Counted from the stretch's first letter, positions 11,451 to 23,319 are shown. The stretch is DNA of 64,000 nucleotides from Sciurus carolinensis (GCF_902686445.1 NC_062215.1:29410750-29474749), one strand, 5' to 3'. Notes: generated by a model not told the origin, from the sequence alone. Numbers and translations are program-made.

Positions 11451-12780
11451 AATCTATCTTAATGCTACCAGACCAATTCAGTTACTATGATTTTCACAGG
11501 GATCTTGGATCCTTATCTCAATGTTAAACAGCACTTCCAATGGGACCCCACAGCAAAGAACTTTGGGAGCCTCCCCTTACTGTATGGTAGACGGAGTGGC
11601 GGGGGGGACAATTTACGAAAAAATGCAATTTGAAAAGTACCCCATCCCTGGATGCATATCACAGGGTTGTCAAATATGACACTTCTCTCTATCATGTTCA
11701 ATCTCTGTCAATTCTAAGTCCCTCACAGATCCATCCTCCTCTCAATCCCTAATGCAACTTCCCAGGTCCTGAATCATCTTATGAAGTCAAACTTCCTGTA
11801 ATTTGTAGAATCTTCAGGGGTGGTCACTTGCCACTCTGGCTTCTACTCCAGCTGTATCCCTTAGTACTTTGACGTTAGTCATAATGAAAGCTACTCAGTT
11901 GGGCTTTGCATTCTCTTACCTCTATGATTGCTGTCATGATCTTCACTCAACTTGGAAGAAGTTTTTCTTCTCTTTACCAGTAAGGCTTAGCTAGGACTTC
12001 CTTAGGACCTTTGACAAAGATTTAAGGGCAGGAAATTTATTTAGGAGATGATCCCAGGAGAAGTGGTAGAAGAGTGGGCAAGACAGAAGGTATGGAAGGA
12101 ATAAACTTGTGAATGAACTTGGTACCACTATGAGCAATGGGAACCCAGTCTCACTGGGATCCTTTGGGGTATAATGAAGAGTCCATCTCAGAATAGCCCC
12201 AGAAGAGAAGCCTGGAGTATCCATTGTCTAGTTAACATTCCTCTTTAGTCGAGAACTTTTCCTGAGGGTAAGTTTTCCAGCCTGAGTGTGAACAGCCTAG
12301 GCAAGATAGAGCAATCCCTCAGTCAAAGCTTGGAAGGTGCTAGAAGCAGGCTATCAACATGTACTGAAACATGAACAGCAGTCCAACATGATCAACTCTT
12401 ACTCCTTTTATCTCCCTGTCCTATCTCCCTTTTGAAGTCCTTATTTCCTTTCTCTTATCATTTATTACACTTTAATGTGAAAAATCACCATTAAACAATA
12501 ATTATGATAAGTCATATGTCTTGTTCAACAAATATCCCTAAAGCTCAGCTCATGGTAGTAGTCCCTCTAACTTTTGACTGAACTCTCTTTTGTTGAATGG
12601 AATATTTTACAGTTCTTAGCAGTAAATAATGATATCCCATTCACGGTGTTACAGAGTTTTATTCCTTGATTTATACATCACTCAAGTTTAAAAAAAGAAA
12701 AGATTATTTGGAAAATATTTATTTTTTCAGAAAGGTGCAAGTCAAGTCACCATTTGAGATATGAAGAGGTGATTGTTAAA
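11451..12780. other. Non-coding; unresolved old repeat at about 11990-12230
   Basis: No gene seen. The stretch near 12030-12200 ('TTTATTTAGGAGATGATCCC', 'AGGAGAAGTGGTAGAAGAG') resembles a known antisense old LTR pattern, but the family could not be fixed. Confidence 0.4.
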
Positions 12781-12792
12781 ATATGGTTTACT

Positions 12793-13038
12793 GCTGGGTT
12801 CGGTGGTACACGCCTATAATCCCAGTGGCTCAGGAGGCTGAGACAGGAGGATTGTGAGTTCAAAGTCAGTCTGAGCAAAAAGCAAGGCACTAAGCAACTC
12901 AGTGAGACCCTTGTCTCTAAATAAAATACAAAGTAGGACTGGGGATGTGGCTCAGTGGTCGAGTGCCCCTGAGTTCAATCCCCAGTACCAAAATAATAGA
13001 TAAATAATATATTATATATATATATATATATGCAGATA

Positions 13039-13087
<49 letters not shown>
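12793..13087 (+). mobile_element. B1-dID (MEN-type) SINE with 12-bp target duplication
   Basis: The left half is 7SL/B1-like (GGTGGTACACGCCTATAATC, GGAGGCTGAGACAGGAGGAT); the right half is ID-like (GGGGATGTGGCTCAGTGG with A box, GTTCAATCCCCAGTACC with B box). The tail has become a TA/TG microsatellite. ATATGGTTTACT occurs at 12781-12792 and 13088-13099, a perfect target-site duplication. This dimer is typical of squirrels and relatives. Confidence 0.95.

Positions 13088-13090
<3 letters not shown>
13006..13090. repeat. (TA)n(TG)n microsatellite grown from SINE tail
   Basis: Runs of TA, a TGTGTGTG core, then a long pure TA run to the SINE's right target duplication. Confidence 0.95.
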
Positions 13091-13093
<3 letters not shown>

Positions 13094-13099
13094 TTTACT

Positions 13100-14274
13100 T
13101 ACAGCAAGTAACCTATGACTAGTATGCTCTTAATCATTAACCCTCTCCTGAAACATTGTTTCAAAGACTCCCTTTGAATGCTTACATGTGAAAAAGCCAG
13201 AAAACAAACATTCATGCTATAAAATAAGTGGAAATGACGTTTTTAATATGTTCCAAGGGCTTGGTGCCATACTGATTGAATCTCATCATGCTGTCTGGAG
13301 ATTTCCTCTCCAGAGATAACTAATAGGAATGACACTTTGTAACAGTGAGCTCTGATGAAATAATAAGACATAGCCAATCTGAATGAATGGCTCTTGTGTC
13401 AGATGTTACAGAGCTGAACCATTAAGCATTGACTTCAGATTCATGTACACACAAAAGGAGTTTAGTTCTCCTCTTTTGCTTCACAGCTTCCAACTTTTGG
13501 CAGGGAAAGCCACCACTTTTGGCTGCTGCTTTAAATATTTAATTGTTCCTCATTACCTAAAAAGGAGACAGCATTAGTGCAATATTATTCTGTTTCTTAG
13601 GTTTTTTTAAATTATATTTTTCTGGTAACATGTAGCCAGCCTTTCTGAGACCCCAATTATTGGAGCATCAGTTGCTATGCGTGGTATTTCACACATCATA
13701 TCAAAAATAAATCTTAGAGAAGATGAGATAATCATACATGTGGAAACAGATTAAGTTTGAATAATGCATAGGAAACCCATAGAGATGCAACTAGGATGTG
13801 ATTCCAAGTCTAACTCAAACTACATTCCTTATCCTTCATCTCCTGCTGACACCTCCAAGATTCCTCTGTGGGTCAAACTCCATTTCATATGTTAACACAA
13901 AACATCTTAACAGAATATTGCAGAATCCCTAAAACAACCATTTTCAGGTAATAACATGGAGAGTCCATAAGATGAAGAACATTGCCAAACCTCACTCAAT
14001 GGTGGAGGCTTGATTCAAACCAGATATATCTCTCTGAATCCACCATCTATTCTCTTTCCACTTTGCCATATATTCCTTATCTGGAAAAAAAAATCCTTTT
14101 AATAAAAGGAATTCCCCAATTAAAACTCTACCCATCCTCCAAGTCCCAACTCAACCAATACTTCCCTGATTTCCTTCCTTCGAACTGCAGTAAAACTTAC
14201 CAAAAAATTTAGAGCTCATGAATATTGCATTGTACTGTGATAAGATGTAGCAAAAGTAAAAACAAGAACAATTG
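13100..14274. other. Non-coding, unassigned
   Basis: No gene or clear repeat. ORFs of 64 and 76 codons are chance-type. Confidence 0.45.
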
Positions 14275-14368
14275 TACATACACTACCTCATTTGACCCTG
14301 GAATTTGGCCCTATTATTCCCAATTGTACAGAACAGATACAAGTGACTTGCTCAAAAATGACTCATTT
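14275..14368 (+). repeat. Possible MIR fragment
   Basis: 'CTCATTTGACCCTGG', 'CCCTATTATTCCCAATTGTA' and 'AAGTGACTTGCTCA' are in MIR order. Confidence 0.45.
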
Positions 14369-14869
14369 GTTATATTGTCAATTTTGATTGGAACCTAAAT
14401 ACCTAGAGAGGTAGCTAAATAGATTTATGTTGGCCAAAAATCTGGAATTAGACAATAAAACAACAAACCCCTTCAAATTTCCCAATGGAAAGTTTCTCCA
14501 TGCCACACTTGAATACATATTGTCTTTTTCAATCTTTCAAGTAAATCTAGGGGCTGGTTCATTTGCTTATAAGCTCATGTTTGGGGGGAGTATACTATTG
14601 TTGATTTCTTCAACAAAACTTTACAGAACAACCCCCATATGATTGATACGATATTTTCAAAGGGTAAATCTACTTTAAAACTTTTTAATGACTTCCCTTT
14701 GTTTGCATGATTAGAATCTGAATTCCCAACATGGTCTGACTCCTTCCTACCTTTTCAATCTGAACTTACACTGCATTTGAAATGGCCAAAAACAACTCAG
14801 CCACAATGACCTGCTTTCAATCCTTAGAATTATTAAATTCTACTATTATAGCTTGAGGGAAGGCAAAAT
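14369..14869. other. Non-coding; possible L2 scrap 14660-14800
   Basis: 'CTTTTTAATGACTTCCCTTT' followed by 'AACATGGTCTGACTCCTTCC' suggests L2; otherwise nothing recognised. Confidence 0.4.
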
Positions 14870-15290
14870 TTCCCTCTACCCACTGAGGATTTGATAATTG
14901 AATCCATGAAATAAACTGACAGCCGGCAGATTAACGAGAGAGAAGGTGTACACATTTATTATGTGCCCAGGGACATCAGAGGAGAGGGAAGTGAATTCTC
15001 AATAGCCCAGAGAGACCTAGAAGCTTGTTTTATACCCTTTTCAAAGCAGGCAGGACAGAAAAATGTGGGCAAGTTAGGGGAGAGTAAGTGATTGTTGGAA
15101 AGACAAATGGGCCTTCAGAAGAACAGGTGATGGCCCATGACAAAGTCTGTCTGGGCTCTGTGTCCACTTCCAGTTCACTCTCTTGTGACAGGAGTTGATA
15201 TTTCCTGGTTGAGGAGACTCCAGGGGAGGAGATTCACAACATTTCAACTCCTTTTGAAGAATCTTTAAGTACATCAGGGATGCTTAGTAA
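14870..15290 (-). repeat. Possible old ERV LTR, antisense
   Basis: 'AACTGACAGCCGGCAGATTA', 'GAGAGAGAAGGTGTACACAT' and 'TTATTATGTGCCCAGGGACA' resemble antisense LTRs with a TTTATT (AATAAA) polyadenylation site, but termini and duplications were not found. Confidence 0.35.
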
Positions 15291-15377
15291 AAGCCATTCC
15301 CTGCATTTGCTGCTCCCCAAGTGCCCTCAATTTGAAATCATCTGCAGAGCAAAGGAGCACACTTTGGGATAGCATTT

Positions 15378-15560
15378 CCTGAGTTCCTTCATAATATACT
15401 AAGTGCTTTTTATATGCCACACACTATTCATAGTACTTTACAAACCTTACCTCTTTTAGTTAACCACAACCTTGGAGGTAAGTCTTATTAAACTCTATTT
15501 ACAGAGAAGGAAATTGAGGCACAGAAGTTAAATAGCCTATATAAGGTCACACAGCGGCTG
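15378..15560 (+). repeat. MIR SINE
   Basis: Nearly complete MIR order: 'ACTAAGTGCTTTTTATATGC', 'TTACAAACCTTACCTC', 'AACCTTGGAGGTAAGTC', 'GAGAAGGAAATTGAGGCACA', 'AAGGTCACACAGCGGCTG'. Confidence 0.85.
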
Positions 15561-15599
15561 TCACATGTCCTTTCTTACATACATACCCCTCCCTCCTTC

Positions 15600-15850
15600 C
15601 TTTGAACTTGATCTTCCCTCTGCCAGTAACATGTCTAGTTCTTCAGATTGCAGATAAAGAGCTTCCTCCAGTTTTGTTGGTTTCATTATTTTTATACATG
15701 TTCATGAACCCATTCTTTATTTTGGCCTTTGCCAGCAAACTGCACAAGGACAGTTGTATAGGCTTACCTCCATATTCCCAGAATGGTGTTTGCCAAATAG
15801 CAGGCACTCAAATATATGCCAGATTAATAATTTTATTGAATAAAGGGATA
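15600..15850 (+). repeat. L2 LINE 3' end
   Basis: 'ACTGCACAAGGACAG', 'GCAGGCACTCAAATATATGC' and 'TTTTATTGAATAAA' follow the L2 3' terminus (…CAATAAATGTTTGTTGAATGAA type). It abuts the MaLR provirus. Confidence 0.65.
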
Positions 15851-16213
15851 TGGCACCAAGTAAATGTAATGCTTGCCCTCAGGAGCTTCCAACCTAGTGC
15901 CATCTGGGAGGAACTGCTATGATTTGGAGCTGTCCCCCAAAAGTTCTGTTCAACACAGAAATATGCAGAGGTAAAATGTTTGGACTGTGAGAGCTGTAAC
16001 CTTATCAGTCCATCCCAATTTGAATGGACTGACTGGGTGGTGGCTGTGGGCAGGTGGGACATGGCTGGAGCAGGTGGATCACTGGGAGTGTTCCCTGAAA
16101 GTGTGCATCTTCCCTATGGTCCTTTCCTTCTTCTCTTTCCTCTTTGCTTCCTAACAAGATCACGAGCTGAGTTTTTCTCCACTGTGCTCTTCCACCCTGA
16201 TGTGTTGTTACCT

Positions 16214-16767
16214 CCTGTGTTAGTCAGCTTTTTCATTACTGTGACCAAAACACCTGACAAGAACAACTTAGAGGAGAAAAAGCTTATTCGTGGCTCATGG
16301 TTTTGGAGGTCCAGTCCGTAGACAGCTGACTCTGTTGCTCTGGGGCCAAGGTGAGGCAGGACGTCACGAGGAAAGTGTCCAGTGGAGTAAAGTTGCTTCA
16401 CTTAGGATGATCAGAAAGCAGAGCAGAGAGTCGGGGAGGGCCATAGGGAAGTTGCACCCTTCTGGGCCATACCCCCCGCAGCTCATCTCCTCTAGCCATG
16501 CCCCCCATGAAGCAGGTACTACCAGTCAGTTTATTCAAAGTAGAATATTGGTTTAGATGTGAGGTATCTCCCAAAAGCTCATGTGTGAGACAATGCAAGA
16601 AGGGTTAGAAGAGAAATGATTGGGTTATGAGAGCCTTAGTTCAATCAGTGAGTTAATCCCATGATGGGATTAACTGAGCAGTAACTGATGGCAGGTAGGG
16701 TGTGGCTAAAGCAGGTGGGTTATTGGGTGCATGCCTTTGGAGTATATATTTTCTATCTTACAAGTGG

Positions 16768-16802
<35 letters not shown>

Positions 16803-17103
16803 TTCCTCATTATCATGTGAGCTGCTTCCCTCTTCCACATTCTTCCATCATAATGTTCAGGCTCACCTTGAGCCCTGAGGAATGAAGCCAGCTGTCTATG
16901 GACTAAGACCTCTGAAACTCTGTGTCTGTCAAACTTTTCCTTCTCTAAAATTGTTCTTCTTAGGTCTTTTAGTCCTGGCAGTGAAAAAACTGACTGAAAC
17001 AGACTGATGAGGTTGCAGATCTCACAATCCAAGCTTTTTACCCATGAATAATTCCTGCATCATCAAGAACTTTTGAGGAACAACTCATATCCAAACCCTA
17101 ACA
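16214..17103 (-). mobile_element. Solo MaLR LTR (LTR B) inserted in LTR A, itself split
   Basis: On the minus strand it starts near 17102 (GTTAGGGTTTGGATATGAG) and ends near 16216 (…AAAAAGCTGACTAACACA). It is interrupted by LTR C at about 16541-17001; about 9 bases of LTR sequence seem lost at the C junction. The 6-bp duplication TTACCT flanks it. Confidence 0.8.
16541..17001 (+). mobile_element. Solo MaLR LTR (LTR C) inserted in LTR B
   Basis: Full LTR order in sense: 'GGTTTAGATGTGAGGTATCT', 'CCCAAAAGCTCATGTGTGAG', a (TC)n tract at about 16770-16800, 'CTCACCTTGAGCCCTGAGG', ending 'GAAAAAACTGACTGAAACA'. It is the youngest layer of the nest by position. Confidence 0.85.
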
Positions 17104-17222
17104 CTTACCTTGGACCCAAAGCAATGAAGTTGGCTGTCCACAGACCAAGACCTCTGAAACTGTGAGCTCCAAATGAAGTTGTTCTCGTTGGGTATTTTGG
17201 TCATAGCAATGCAAAGGCAATC

Positions 17223-18707
17223 TGAAAGAGAGATTGGTACTAAGAGTGCAATGGTTTCTGTGACTAGCCTGACCATGTGGTTCAGGGGCATTCGGAGCTG
17301 GTTTGAGGGAGGAATATTGAAAAGTTTTGAGATGCAGGCTAGAGAAGCTTTAGACTGTTTAATGGAAGATTCTGATGAGAGCTCAGAAGACCATAATACC
17401 AATAGGAATGTAGACTCTGTTCATGAGGTTTCAGAGGAAAATGAAGACTATTGGGAATTGGACCAAAGGTCACTCATGTTACATTCTGGCAAAGAACTTG
17501 GCAATATTTTGCCCATGTCCTCAGACTTTGTGTGAGGTTTAATTTAAAAGTGATGGACTAATTAATCTTGTGGAGAAATATTCAAGGTAGCACCTTCTAC
17601 ATGCTCTGTCAGTGGCACAAATTTTTCTGGCAACTTTTAGCCAGGTTTACTGTGAGAATCAGGAGCAGAAAGTAGAGGTAAGGGATTTTAAAAACTTGAG
17701 ATTTGACCAAATAATGCATATGAAGCTGCAGCCAAGAAAGGTGTTCTTGTTGAAGAGATTATAGCCCCTTAATAGATGCTAAATACTTTATCCAGATACA
17801 ATAGGAAAGATGCCTTTGGGGTATCTCAGAAATCTGCAAGAAAACACCCACTGAATGGTCCAGCATGTAGAAGAAAAAATTCCTTTGAGAAGATACCATG
17901 GGCCACTCCGTTCTCACAGTGGGGTCCAGAAAGTTCCACCATGCTGACCGATGCAGGCACTCAGAGGTCCCTGCATTTGGGATTCCAGAGGGTCCAAGTA
18001 TTGTGCCAGCTGTTAGCAGAACTTGGTGGCTACCACATGGTGCGGGTTCTACAGGAATGCAGGATGCTGGATAGAGAATCATGGAGGCTTCTGTAGAGAT
18101 TTCAAAGGAAGGCCTGGGAGGCCAGGCCAAGGGTAGCAAGGTCAGAGCTTCTGTGAGCTACAACTGAACAGGTGATGCAAAAAGCTGTAAGCTGGAATGA
18201 AAACCCTAGGAATTAAGAGATAACGGAACCAGTGACAGTCTCCTGGGAAACACTGCTAGCTGCAGAGAAAGCCAGGCTGAAACAGAGCCCATGTGTGCTG
18301 CAACTGACAAGGAAAGGGACAGGGCTGCCCAAGCCCTCTGGAGAGCACATCTCACTGCCTTGTGTCCTGAATGCTGCCCACAGAGTCTTAAGTGGAGTTA
18401 TGGGAACTGTTTGAACAACTGGGTTTCCATCTCGCTTTGGCCCCATCTCTTTTTTCTCTGCTCCTCCTATTCTGCCCTTTTGAAGTGGGAATGTCTCCTC
18501 CGTGCCACTTTATATTGAACATGTGTAACTTGCTTTTGATTTTTTTCAGGGTCTTATAGCAAGAGTTTGCCTCACATCTCAGTGAGACTCTGGACTTGAA
18601 ATTTGGGGCAATGCTAAAACTGTTAAGTCTATGAGACTCTTGGAGATGAACTATATGCATTATGCATTGTGAGATAGACATGAGCTTTGTGGGGGACAGA
18701 GGTAAAA
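17223..18707 (+). mobile_element. MaLR internal region, non-coding remnant
   Basis: The stretch between the two LTRs starts with a leucine-tRNA-like primer-binding segment (TTGGTACTAAGAGTG near 17234) and ends with a purine-rich run (GGGGGACAGAGGTAAAA, about 18691-18707) immediately before the 3' LTR, as expected for a polypurine tract. About 1.5 kb, typical for MaLR. The 120-codon frame at 17173-17535 spans LTR and internal DNA and shows no recognised gag motif, so it is not called as a gene. Confidence 0.75.
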
Positions 18708-19140
18708 TGTTATGGTTTGGACATGAGGTATTCCCCGGAAGCCCTCATTAATGAAGGAAGATGCAGAGGTAAAATGTCTGGCTTGTGAGAGTCATAACTT
18801 AATCAGTTCATCCTAGTTTAAATGGGCTGGTTGGTAGCTCTGGGTGGATGGGGTGTGGCTAGAGGAGGTGGGTCACTGGGGGCATGCCCTGGAAAGGTGA
18901 TGCATCTGCCCAGACTGGGGCCTCTTTCCTCCCTCTCTCTGCTTCCTGACCCTCCATAAACTAAGTAACTTTCCTTCACTGGGCCCTTTCCCCATTATGT
19001 GCTGCCTCAAATTGGACCCAAAGCCATGGAGTCAGCAGTCTGTAGAGGAAGAATTCTAAAACTGTGAGCACCAAATAAACTTCCCTGCCTCTAAGTTGTT
19101 CTTGTCAGGTATTCTTGTCACAGTGATGCAAAAGCCAACA
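18708..19140 (+). repeat. MaLR 3' LTR
   Basis: It starts TGTTATGGTTTGGACATGAG and ends 'GTGATGCAAAAGCCAACA' (TG...CA ends), with a polyadenylation-type AATAAACTTCC near 19074. 433 bp. Confidence 0.85.
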
Positions 19141-19145
19141 AGAAC

Positions 19146-19925
19146 TACCATCATATGTAAGCAGAGACTGAGACATGAAATGGATAGAGGTAAGTCATTC
19201 GGGCTGAGCTGGGGAAACATTGAGAAATGTGCAAGAGAACTGAGCTTGCAAGGAAGGCTGAGGTCAGCATTGGGAAAGATTTTGTAACCTGTGTGAAGAG
19301 ATTGGAATTTTATGGTATAGGGAGAAGAAAGCCAAAAGTGGGGCACGAATTTTAAAAGTATGTTCAATGTGCTCTATAAAAAGCAATCAAATCACTAAGT
19401 GGACAATTATACCCCTAAAGATTTAGTTCTTGTAACATTAATGCAAATTTCAAAGGGTACTCAAAAATAGCCCAATTCAATATGAGTAATTTCAGACCAT
19501 TGGGGACAGTTGGTCAAAAAAGACAGTAAAATGATTGAAATGTTTCCTGACATCATGGTAATTTTCAACAAATCTATGCAATTTACATTACAATGCACAA
19601 CATGCTGTGCTGTGAGGCAGCATGAGACATCCCCAAACCCTGGGTACGCTGTATCTCTTGCTTTTGTATTTTCATTTCAGACAATTGTCTACTTGATATG
19701 TCTAAGACAAACTAAATTCTTAATTATAGGAGTTTCTATTTTTACTGGCTGATCATATTAATATTTTGTGAAGTCTATGTTTTTTTATGTTCAAGAAAGA
19801 AAGGTTAAGCACAAATCATGTTTAAAATAAAATCAAATGTAAATACATCACTGAGAGTTTTATTCTTCATGCATAAAAGAATGTAAATTATTTTAAGCAG
19901 TTTTTTTGCAACTAATAGAAATTGA
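19146..19925. other. AT-rich non-coding, unassigned
   Basis: Nothing recognised beyond short chance ORFs. Confidence 0.45.
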
Positions 19926-19926
19926 A

Positions 19927-21403
19927 CTTGTTTTTAGTTTTACTGAACTTTTATTTGTTTTTTATTGCTTGTTCTATTTAGTTATACAGGATAGCAGGAT
20001 GCATTTTGATTCATTGTACACAAATGGGGTACAAATTTTCATTTCTCTGATTGAACATGATACAGAGTTACACCATTTGTGTAATCATACATGTACATAG
20101 GGTAATGATGTTTGTCTCATTCCACTATCTTTTCTCCCCCTGGCCCCTCCCCTCATTTCCCTCTACACAATCCATCATTCCTCATTCTTCCCTTACCCCC
20201 TCCCCAACCCTACCCTGTTATGTATCAGCATAGACTTATTGGAGAAAACATTCAGCCTTTGGTTTTTTGGAATTGGCTTATCTCTCTTAGCATGATATTC
20301 TCCATCTCCATCCATTTACCTGCAAATGCCATAATTGTGTTCTTTTTTAAAGCTGAGTAATATTCCATTTTGTATATATACCACAGTTTCTTTATCCATT
20401 CATCTACTGAAGGGCATCTAGGTTGGTTCCTCAATCTAGTTATTGTGAATTGAGCTGCTATAAACATTGATGTGACTGCATCACTGTAGTGTGCTGATTT
20501 TAAAGACTTTGGGTATAAATCGAGGAGTGGGACAGCTGGATCTTATGGTGGGGATCTTTTCTGGGAATCTCCATACTGTTTTCCAGAGTGGCTGCACCAA
20601 TTTGCAATCCCACCAGCAATGTATGAGTGTACATTTTTCCCTACATCCTCGCCAACACTGATGGTTTCTTGTATTCTTGATAATAGCCATTCTAATTGGA
20701 CTGAGATGAAATCTTATGGTAGTTTTGATTTGCACTTGTCAAATTTACTAGATATGTTGAACATTTTTTCATATATATGTTGATCACTTGTATATCTTCT
20801 GCGAAGTATCTGCTCAGTTTCTTAGCCCATTTATTGATTTGATTATTTGTATTTTTGGTGTGAAGTTTTTTGATTTCTTTATAAATTCTGGAGAACAGTG
20901 GTCTTTCTGAGGTGCATGTGGTAAAGATTTTCTTCCGCTCTGTAGGCTCTCTCTTCACACTATTGTTTCTTTTGCTGAGAAAAAGCTTTTTAGTTTGAAT
21001 CCAACCGAAGTATTGATTCTTGCTTTTATATCTTGTGCTTTGGGAGTCATGTTAAGGAAGTCTGGGCCTGAGCTGACATGATGAAGATTTGAACCTACTT
21101 TTTCTTTCATTAGGTTCAGGGTCTCTGATCTAATTCCTAGGTCCTTGATCCATTTTGAGTTGAGTTTTGTGCAGGGTGAGAGATAGGGGTTTCATTTTAT
21201 TTTACTGCATATGGTTTTGCCAGCACCATTTGTTGAAGAGGTTATCTTTTCTCCATTGTATGTTTTTGGCACCTTTGTCTAGTATGAGGTTACTGTACTT
21301 ATGTGGGTTCATCTCTGTGTCTTCTATTCCATGCCATTTGTCTACCTGCCTATTTTTGTGCCAGTACCATGCTGTTTTTGTTACTATTGCCCCAAGTCAG
21401 AGC
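19927..21403 (-). mobile_element. 5'-truncated L1 3' end (older subfamily)
   Basis: In antisense it holds the L1 3'UTR (19975-20230) and the last part of ORF2 in broken frames (20252-20467, 20481-20735, 20692-20958), with recognisable residues such as [19 protein letters not shown] and the cysteine motif [19 protein letters not shown]2 homology stops at about 21394, in the segment read as AIVTKTAW in the young copies. Its 3'UTR differs from the young L1s and matches the fragment at 61580-61738. AATAGAAATTGA (left) and GCTAGAAAATGA (right) may be a decayed target duplication. Confidence 0.88.
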
Positions 21404-22637
21404 TAGAAAATGATATCAGAACTCACAACCAGTCTGTATGACTTCAAGCATGATGAATACATGTGTCCCTTATCCCATGAAGGTCTTAGAAAAAATTTTA
21501 AAACATACATCATATCTGGTTTTTTTTTTTTTTTTAGAGAAATTTAATAAACACTTTACTCTAAAAAATGTACAAAGGAGAAAAACATACTAAGTTCAAA
21601 CAGAAGTCTTTGACTTCCTAGGGTTACATCTCAAGCTATGGAAACCTATGTGCCAATATTTTGATGTTACAGATGGTAAAAGGTGATAATTAGCAATCAT
21701 GATAGCATTTATTTCAAGGATATGTATATCCTACTTCCATCAACACAACCTAAGGTCATATTTGATGTTTAGTAGCCCATGACTATAAGCTTATTTTGAG
21801 TTTAATACATCTATCATTTATAAATGTTCTCAGCAGTAAATAACAGACAAATAAACAAATAAACAGTATTAAAAAGAGAGATCTCCCCTTACATAACAAG
21901 AATTCTAGAGACAAATAGCTTTGATTCAACATCTCCAAAGTATTAGTTCCCTCCCTCTAAAACCCTTGCCTTTTAGTCCATCAAGTTTCACAAGATTATT
22001 GCTGCAATTTCAGGCATCAAAACCATTGAGAGGTGAAAGAGAAAAAAAAAAAAAAAAAAAGGAAAACAAGTGGATGCCACTCTCAGCATCCGTTTTGTTA
22101 AAAAAGAAAAACAATGTACCAGGAAGTCCTCCTTAGAAGACTTCTATTCACATTTCCTGAGCCAGAAATCTGTCCTGCATCTATTTAGAAGCAGGAAGCG
22201 TGACTAACAAAACCAGGAAAAAGGACTAGGAATGGGTATTGAGTTCAGGCACCAGGAGTACCTGTGTCAATCATCCCTTTAATTTTCTAGATGTATCTTT
22301 TCTACATAAACTTCTTCTGAGCCAAGGTCTGACATCCTCTGTGTATACAGTTTGATAATGGAACAAATACCATGAAACTGTGAATTCCTTCATTTAAAAA
22401 ATCTTATTGGATTCTGGTCAGCATTCTTATTTAATGAGTTTGAGTTTGGACTAATTTTTGTTTCATGGTGATGGCCCTTCCCATATTTCTGTCATGTACA
22501 AAAATGACAGGTGTTTTTATCTCCATCAAAACTCAGCAGAAAAGAGTTGTGTGACAGTAAATAGGGAACCAAAGACTGAGAAAAGATTTCTGGAGCAGAA
22601 GAGTGGTACAGTTGCAGAGAAATCGAGAACAAGAAAA
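21404..22637. other. Non-coding, with a poly(T) and a poly(A) run
   Basis: No gene found. It contains the possible retrocopy end at 21520-21730 and an A run at 22042-22060 that is not attached to any recognised SINE. Confidence 0.4.
21520..21730 (-). pseudogene. Possible 3' end of a processed retrocopy
   Basis: On the minus strand a transcript-like sequence ends with ATTAAA (21543-21548), then 7 nt, then an A run (T run 21520-21535 on the plus strand). It is not an ID, B1 or L1 tail that I recognise. The parent gene and 5' limit are unknown, no target duplication was found, and the end coordinate is nominal. Confidence 0.3.
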
Positions 22638-22642
22638 GGATC

Positions 22643-23084
22643 TGTTTTAGTTAGCTTTTTTTGTCACTGTGACCAAAAGCCCTGACAAGAACAATGTAGA
22701 GAAGGAAATTTATTTTGGCTCATGATTTCAGAGTTTCAATCCATGGTTGGCTGACTCCATAGCTCTGGGCCAAAGGAGACAGAACATCATGGCAGAAAGT
22801 TATTGGGGAGGAATGTAGCTCAGGACATGGCAACCAGGAAGCAGAGAGAGGGCTTTGCTCACTAGGAACAACATATAAACCCCAAAGGCACACCCCTAGT
22901 GACAAACCTCCTCAAGCCACACCCTACCTCCCTACAGTTACAACCCAGTTAATCCATATCAGTGAGGAAATCCACTGAGTAGGTTAAAGCTTTCATGACC
23001 CAATCATTGCATTCTACCTCTGAACATTCTTGCATTGTTTCCCACATGAATTTTTGGGAGACACCTTACATCTACACCATAATA
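22643..23084 (-). mobile_element. Solo MaLR LTR with 5-bp target duplication
   Basis: The plus strand reads the LTR in antisense, from 'TGTTTTAGTTAGCTTTTTTT' to 'ACACCTTACATCTACACCAT'. GGATC occurs at 22638-22642 and 23085-23089, a perfect 5-bp duplication as expected for ERVL/MaLR. 442 bp, related to LTRs A-C at 15915-17222. Confidence 0.92.
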
Positions 23085-23319
23085 GGATCTAATAAAATTT
23101 TATATTTTCAAACAATTTTATACTTTATAATTGCCCTCTATATTTTCAAATTTAATTGAAACATATTCCAAGAAAACCACATTCATACTTCATGTGAAAT
23201 GAGAACCTACCATGCATGTACCTTTGTGTTGCCATAAGGAAGATACTGTTCTATGTGTTGGAGAGAGTTGTGATGAAAAACTAGAAAAGTCATAACTATA
23301 ATTATAATTACAAGCTGCA

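Larger units (their letters stand above)
15915..17222 (+). repeat. MaLR 5' LTR (LTR A), interrupted
   Basis: It begins TGCTATGATTTGGAGCTGTC and ends near 'TATTTTGGTCATAGCAATGC'. The middle is interrupted at 16213/17104 by LTR B. The direct repeat TTACCT at 16208-16213 and 17105-17110 marks that insertion. The 3' LTR at 18708-19140 supplies the uninterrupted comparison. Confidence 0.8.
15915..19140 (+). mobile_element. Complete MaLR (ERVL-MaLR) provirus with nested LTRs in its 5' LTR
   Basis: 5' LTR (15915-16213 and 17104-17222), internal region (17223-18707) and 3' LTR (18708-19140) are colinear in the plus orientation. GGAAC (15910-15914) and AGAAC (19141-19145) flank the element, an approximate 5-bp target duplication. 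MaLRs are non-autonomous relatives of ERVL mobilised by ERVL proteins; no intact retroviral gene is present. The LTRs have diverged widely, so the insertion is old. Confidence 0.85.

Noticed and set aside
17173..17535. 120-codon ORF starting in the MaLR LTR, considered as a host exon or gag remnant
   Set aside because: It spans the LTR/internal boundary, and no gag motif or splice context was recognised.
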